This document shows positions 4,850 through 6,277 of a DNA stretch of 6,277 bases, one piece after another. Numbering within the stretch: the first letter of the stretch is position 1; every line of letters starts with the position of its first letter. The position numbers and the translations under genes are program-made. The notes under the pieces were generated by a model. It was not told the DNA's origin and did no database searches. It was given only the letters and a program-made list of their open reading frames with translations. Where the stretch lies: positions 1-6,277 of the forward strand of contig SVNB01000095.1 of NCBI GenBank assembly GCA_015067125.1, read 5' to 3'. The DNA is from Oscillospiraceae bacterium. Lineage in GTDB: Bacteria; Bacillota; Clostridia; Oscillospirales; Ruminococcaceae.

Positions 4850-5569
4850 TTATATTATATTAATGACATCAACTTTTTCAGGATTTTTTCTTACTATTTT
4901 ACGTAAAGATTCCATACGCTCGTCAAGGTCGGCGCTGATTTCGGCGCAGTGAGCAAGTTCTTTTGCCATTTCGTCTGTAAAATGAAAATCCTTTTTGTAA
5001 TGTATCTGGTGTTCAAGGCTTGCCCAGCAATCCATTGCAATGGTGCGCAGCTGAATTTCCACCTTCATCATGCGCTTTTCTTTTGCAAGAAAAATCGGTA
5101 TCTCTATAATAAGATGAAGGCTTCTGTAGCCGCTGGGTTTGGGGTTTTTAATATAATCCTTCATCTGTATAAGGTTTACGTCATCCTGGTTTAAAAAGGC
5201 CTCTGCAATGGTGTAAACGTCGCTTGGAAAAGAACACACAACGCGGATTCCGGCAACGTCGTGCAGGTGTTCTTCTATATTTGCCATAGAAAGCGGATAT
5301 CCGTATTTTTTAAGTTTGTTGCGGATACTGATGGGTCTTTTAAGACGGCTTTTGATGTTTTCTATGGGGTTGCGGTCGAACCGAAGAGAAAATTCTTCGT
5401 TAAGAACTTTAAATTTGGTTTCCACTTCCATTATGGCGCAGCGGTAATAAGCCATAAGCTTTGCGTATTCGTGGGCACGCTGGGCAATAAGATAGTGGGC
5501 TTCTTCGCTTTCAAAAATCTGTTCAAATTCTTTTTCAAGCTCGCGTTCGTTTGCAAATTCCTGGGACAT
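4850..5569 (-). CDS. relP: RelP-type small alarmone synthetase, (p)ppGpp synthetase
   Basis: Single-domain GTP/GDP pyrophosphokinase that transfers pyrophosphate from ATP to make (p)ppGpp, without the hydrolase and regulatory domains of long Rel. The 239-aa protein has the synthetase core: NPIENIKSRLKRPISIRNKL (67-86, nucleotide-binding basic residues), HDVAGIRVVCSF (103-114) with the metal-binding D104, DYIKNPKPSGYRSLHL (138-153), and EIQLRTIAMDCWASLEHQIHYK (171-192) with E171. CSFPSDVYT, PKPSGYRSLHLIIE and RTIAMDCWASLEH resemble Bacillus YwaC (RelP/SAS2) more than YjbM (RelQ/SAS1), from recalled sequences. Compared with the roughly 210-aa YwaC it has about 17 extra acidic residues at the N-terminus and about 12 at the C-terminus. 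ATG 5569 is preceded on - by GAAAGGA (5578-5584) 8 nt upstream. It is monocistronic between two terminators with its own promoter region, as expected of a stress-induced enzyme; transcriptional control is likely but not shown. RelP versus RelQ is the main uncertainty. Confidence 0.95.
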   Translation of the reverse strand: MSQEFANERELEKEFEQIFESEEAHYLIAQRAHEYAKLMAYYRCAIMEVETKFKVLNEEFSLRFDRNPIENIKSRLKRPISIRNKLKKYGYPLSMANIEEHLHDVAGIRVVCSFPSDVYTIAEAFLNQDDVNLIQMKDYIKNPKPSGYRSLHLIIEIPIFLAKEKRMMKVEIQLRTIAMDCWASLEHQIHYKKDFHFTDEMAKELAHCAEISADLDERMESLRKIVRKNPEKVDVINII

Positions 5570-5605
5570 AGCGCAAATCCTTTCAAAGGGGTATTTTGTA
5601 TTATA

Positions 5606-5614
5606 AGTATAACA
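5606..5614 (-). promoter_or_regulatory. Candidate extended -10 promoter of the alarmone synthetase gene
   Basis: Read on -, TGTTATACT (5606-5614) is an extended -10 element, with a second consensus TATAAT immediately downstream (5600-5605). No good -35 sits at 17 nt: TTGAAA (5638-5643) is 26 nt away. The leader would be about 30 nt, carrying the GAAAGGA ribosome binding site. Confidence 0.45.
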
Positions 5615-5697
5615 TATATTTATTAAATTTTCTTATTTTTCAAAGAAATTTCTGTTGACAAATCCAACAAAAATGCAAGCGTATTTTTGGCATAAAA

Positions 5698-5720
5698 AAA
5701 GCCCCGCAAAGCGGGGCTTT
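5698..5720 (-). terminator. Intrinsic terminator of hppA
   Basis: A 10-bp GC-rich stem, AAAGCCCCGC (5698-5707) with GCGGGGCTTT (5711-5720), closes a 3-nt loop. Read on - it is followed by a run of seven T residues (the A run at 5694-5700), a strong rho-independent signal, 13 nt beyond the hppA stop. It separates hppA from the alarmone synthetase gene on the same strand. Confidence 0.93.
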
Positions 5721-5733
5721 GATTATTTACCCA

Positions 5734-6277
5734 TTAAAGGAAAAGGGGAAGGAATACAACAGATACGATGGTCATGAGCTTGATAAGAATGTTAAGGGAA
5801 GGACCGGAAGTATCTTTGAAGGGGTCACCGACGGTATCGCCGACAACAGCAGCTTTGTGAGGTTCGGAACCTTTGCCGCCGTTATGACCGTTTTCGATGT
5901 ATTTCTTTGCGTTATCCCAAGCACCGCCGGCGTTGGACATGGTGATTGCCATAAGAACACCGGTTACAAGAGCGCCTGCAAGAAGGCCGCCGAGTGCTTC
6001 GGTACCAAGAATAAGACCAACAGCAATGGGGCAAACAATAGCAAGAATGCCGGGAAGAAGCATTTCTTTAAGAGCAGCACCGGTAGAAATATCTACGCAG
6101 GTTGCATAGTCGGGTTTCTGGGTTCCTTCCATAATGCCGGGGAACTCACGGAACTGGCGGCGAACTTCTTCAATCATCTGGTTTGCTGCTTTACCAACAG
6201 AGTTCATGGTAAGAGCGGAGAAGAGCATGGTGAGCATACCACCGATAAGAAGACCTGCTACAACGTTAGGATCAAGA
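5734..6277 (-). CDS. hppA: Membrane-bound ion-pumping pyrophosphatase (M-PPase), C-terminal part
   Basis: Integral membrane pyrophosphatase that couples hydrolysis of PPi to export of H+ or Na+. Only the last 180 or so residues are here; the frame stays open to the right edge (LDPNVVAGLLIGG precedes the first internal Met at 6237), and the complete family member has roughly 650-750 residues and 16 membrane helices. Diagnostic C-terminal features are LFSALTMNSVGKAA, a hydrophobic helix pair (ILAIVCPIAVGLILG and GLLAGALVTGVLMAITM), NAGGAWDNAKKYIE, and GDTVGDPFKDTSGPSLNILI; the acidic and lysine residues of the last two help bind Mg-PPi. The protein ends in a final hydrophobic helix. The residues that decide K+ dependence and Na+ versus H+ specificity lie upstream of the window, so the ion cannot be read here. 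A strong terminator follows. The gene is separate from the alarmone synthetase despite the shared strand. Confidence 0.97.
   Translation of the reverse strand, partial: LDPNVVAGLLIGGMLTMLFSALTMNSVGKAANQMIEEVRRQFREFPGIMEGTQKPDYATCVDISTGAALKEMLLPGILAIVCPIAVGLILGTEALGGLLAGALVTGVLMAITMSNAGGAWDNAKKYIENGHNGGKGSEPHKAAVVGDTVGDPFKDTSGPSLNILIKLMTIVSVVFLPLFL

Noticed and set aside
5655..5686. Plus-strand promoter from TTGACA at 5655-5660
   Set aside because: No acceptable -10 occurs at 16-18 nt, and the only downstream + strand sequence is the hppA terminator followed by the antisense of hppA.
4850..6277. relP and hppA as a single operon
   Set aside because: A strong GC-rich intrinsic terminator (5698-5720) and about 110 nt with a candidate promoter separate them.
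1..6277. CRISPR array, tRNA or rRNA genes, insertion sequence or prophage material
   Set aside because: I found no spaced direct repeats, no cloverleaf-like segments in the short spacers, no transposase or integrase frames and no long terminal inverted repeats. The inverted repeats present are explained as terminators or short regulatory dyads.

Overview
The window looks like a chromosomal segment of an anaerobic, low-GC Gram-positive bacterium, most likely class Clostridia. The evidence is an AT-leaning sequence with A-rich GGAGG-type ribosome binding sites, an EndoA-type MazF, a miaB followed directly by a YlbF/YmcA-family gene (the Bacillota ymcB-ymcA order), a RelP-type small alarmone synthetase, and a membrane pyrophosphatase of the kind common in Clostridia. 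I cannot place it to genus from the sequence alone.

Layout, left to right. (1) The 3' part of a phosphotransferase of the aminoglycoside-phosphotransferase/choline-kinase fold runs on + to 585. It meets, across a shared bidirectional terminator (584-613), a solitary mazF on -. (2) mazF and miaB diverge from a 159-bp spacer (973-1131) that holds candidate promoters for both directions, an imperfect dyad at 1013-1040, and a possible six-codon leader ORF. (3) miaB, a ylbF-family gene with a cysteine-rich tail, and deoC form a tight + strand cluster (1132-3617) closed by a long hairpin. (4) A + strand lipoprotein gene (3745-4812) encodes a secreted protein whose spaced motifs resemble the TraB/TIKI/ChaN/erythromycin-esterase superfamily. 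(5) Convergent to it across another bidirectional terminator is a - strand RelP-like (p)ppGpp synthetase (4850-5569). (6) Upstream of that lies the terminator and then the 3' end of hppA, also on -, which runs off the right edge.

Most of the content is housekeeping: tRNA hypermodification, Fe-S-linked RNA metabolism, deoxyribose-phosphate catabolism, stringent-response signalling and ion pumping by pyrophosphate hydrolysis. Three accessory themes deserve attention. The first is a MazF RNase with no antitoxin gene beside it. The second is a YlbF-family protein ending in CX3CX2CX2C, cotranscribed with the Fe-S enzyme MiaB. The third is a lipoprotein that is probably a metal-dependent hydrolase of unknown substrate, with an unusual start region. 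I found no CRISPR array, tRNA, rRNA, insertion sequence or phage gene. No stretch above 300 bases lacks a gene.
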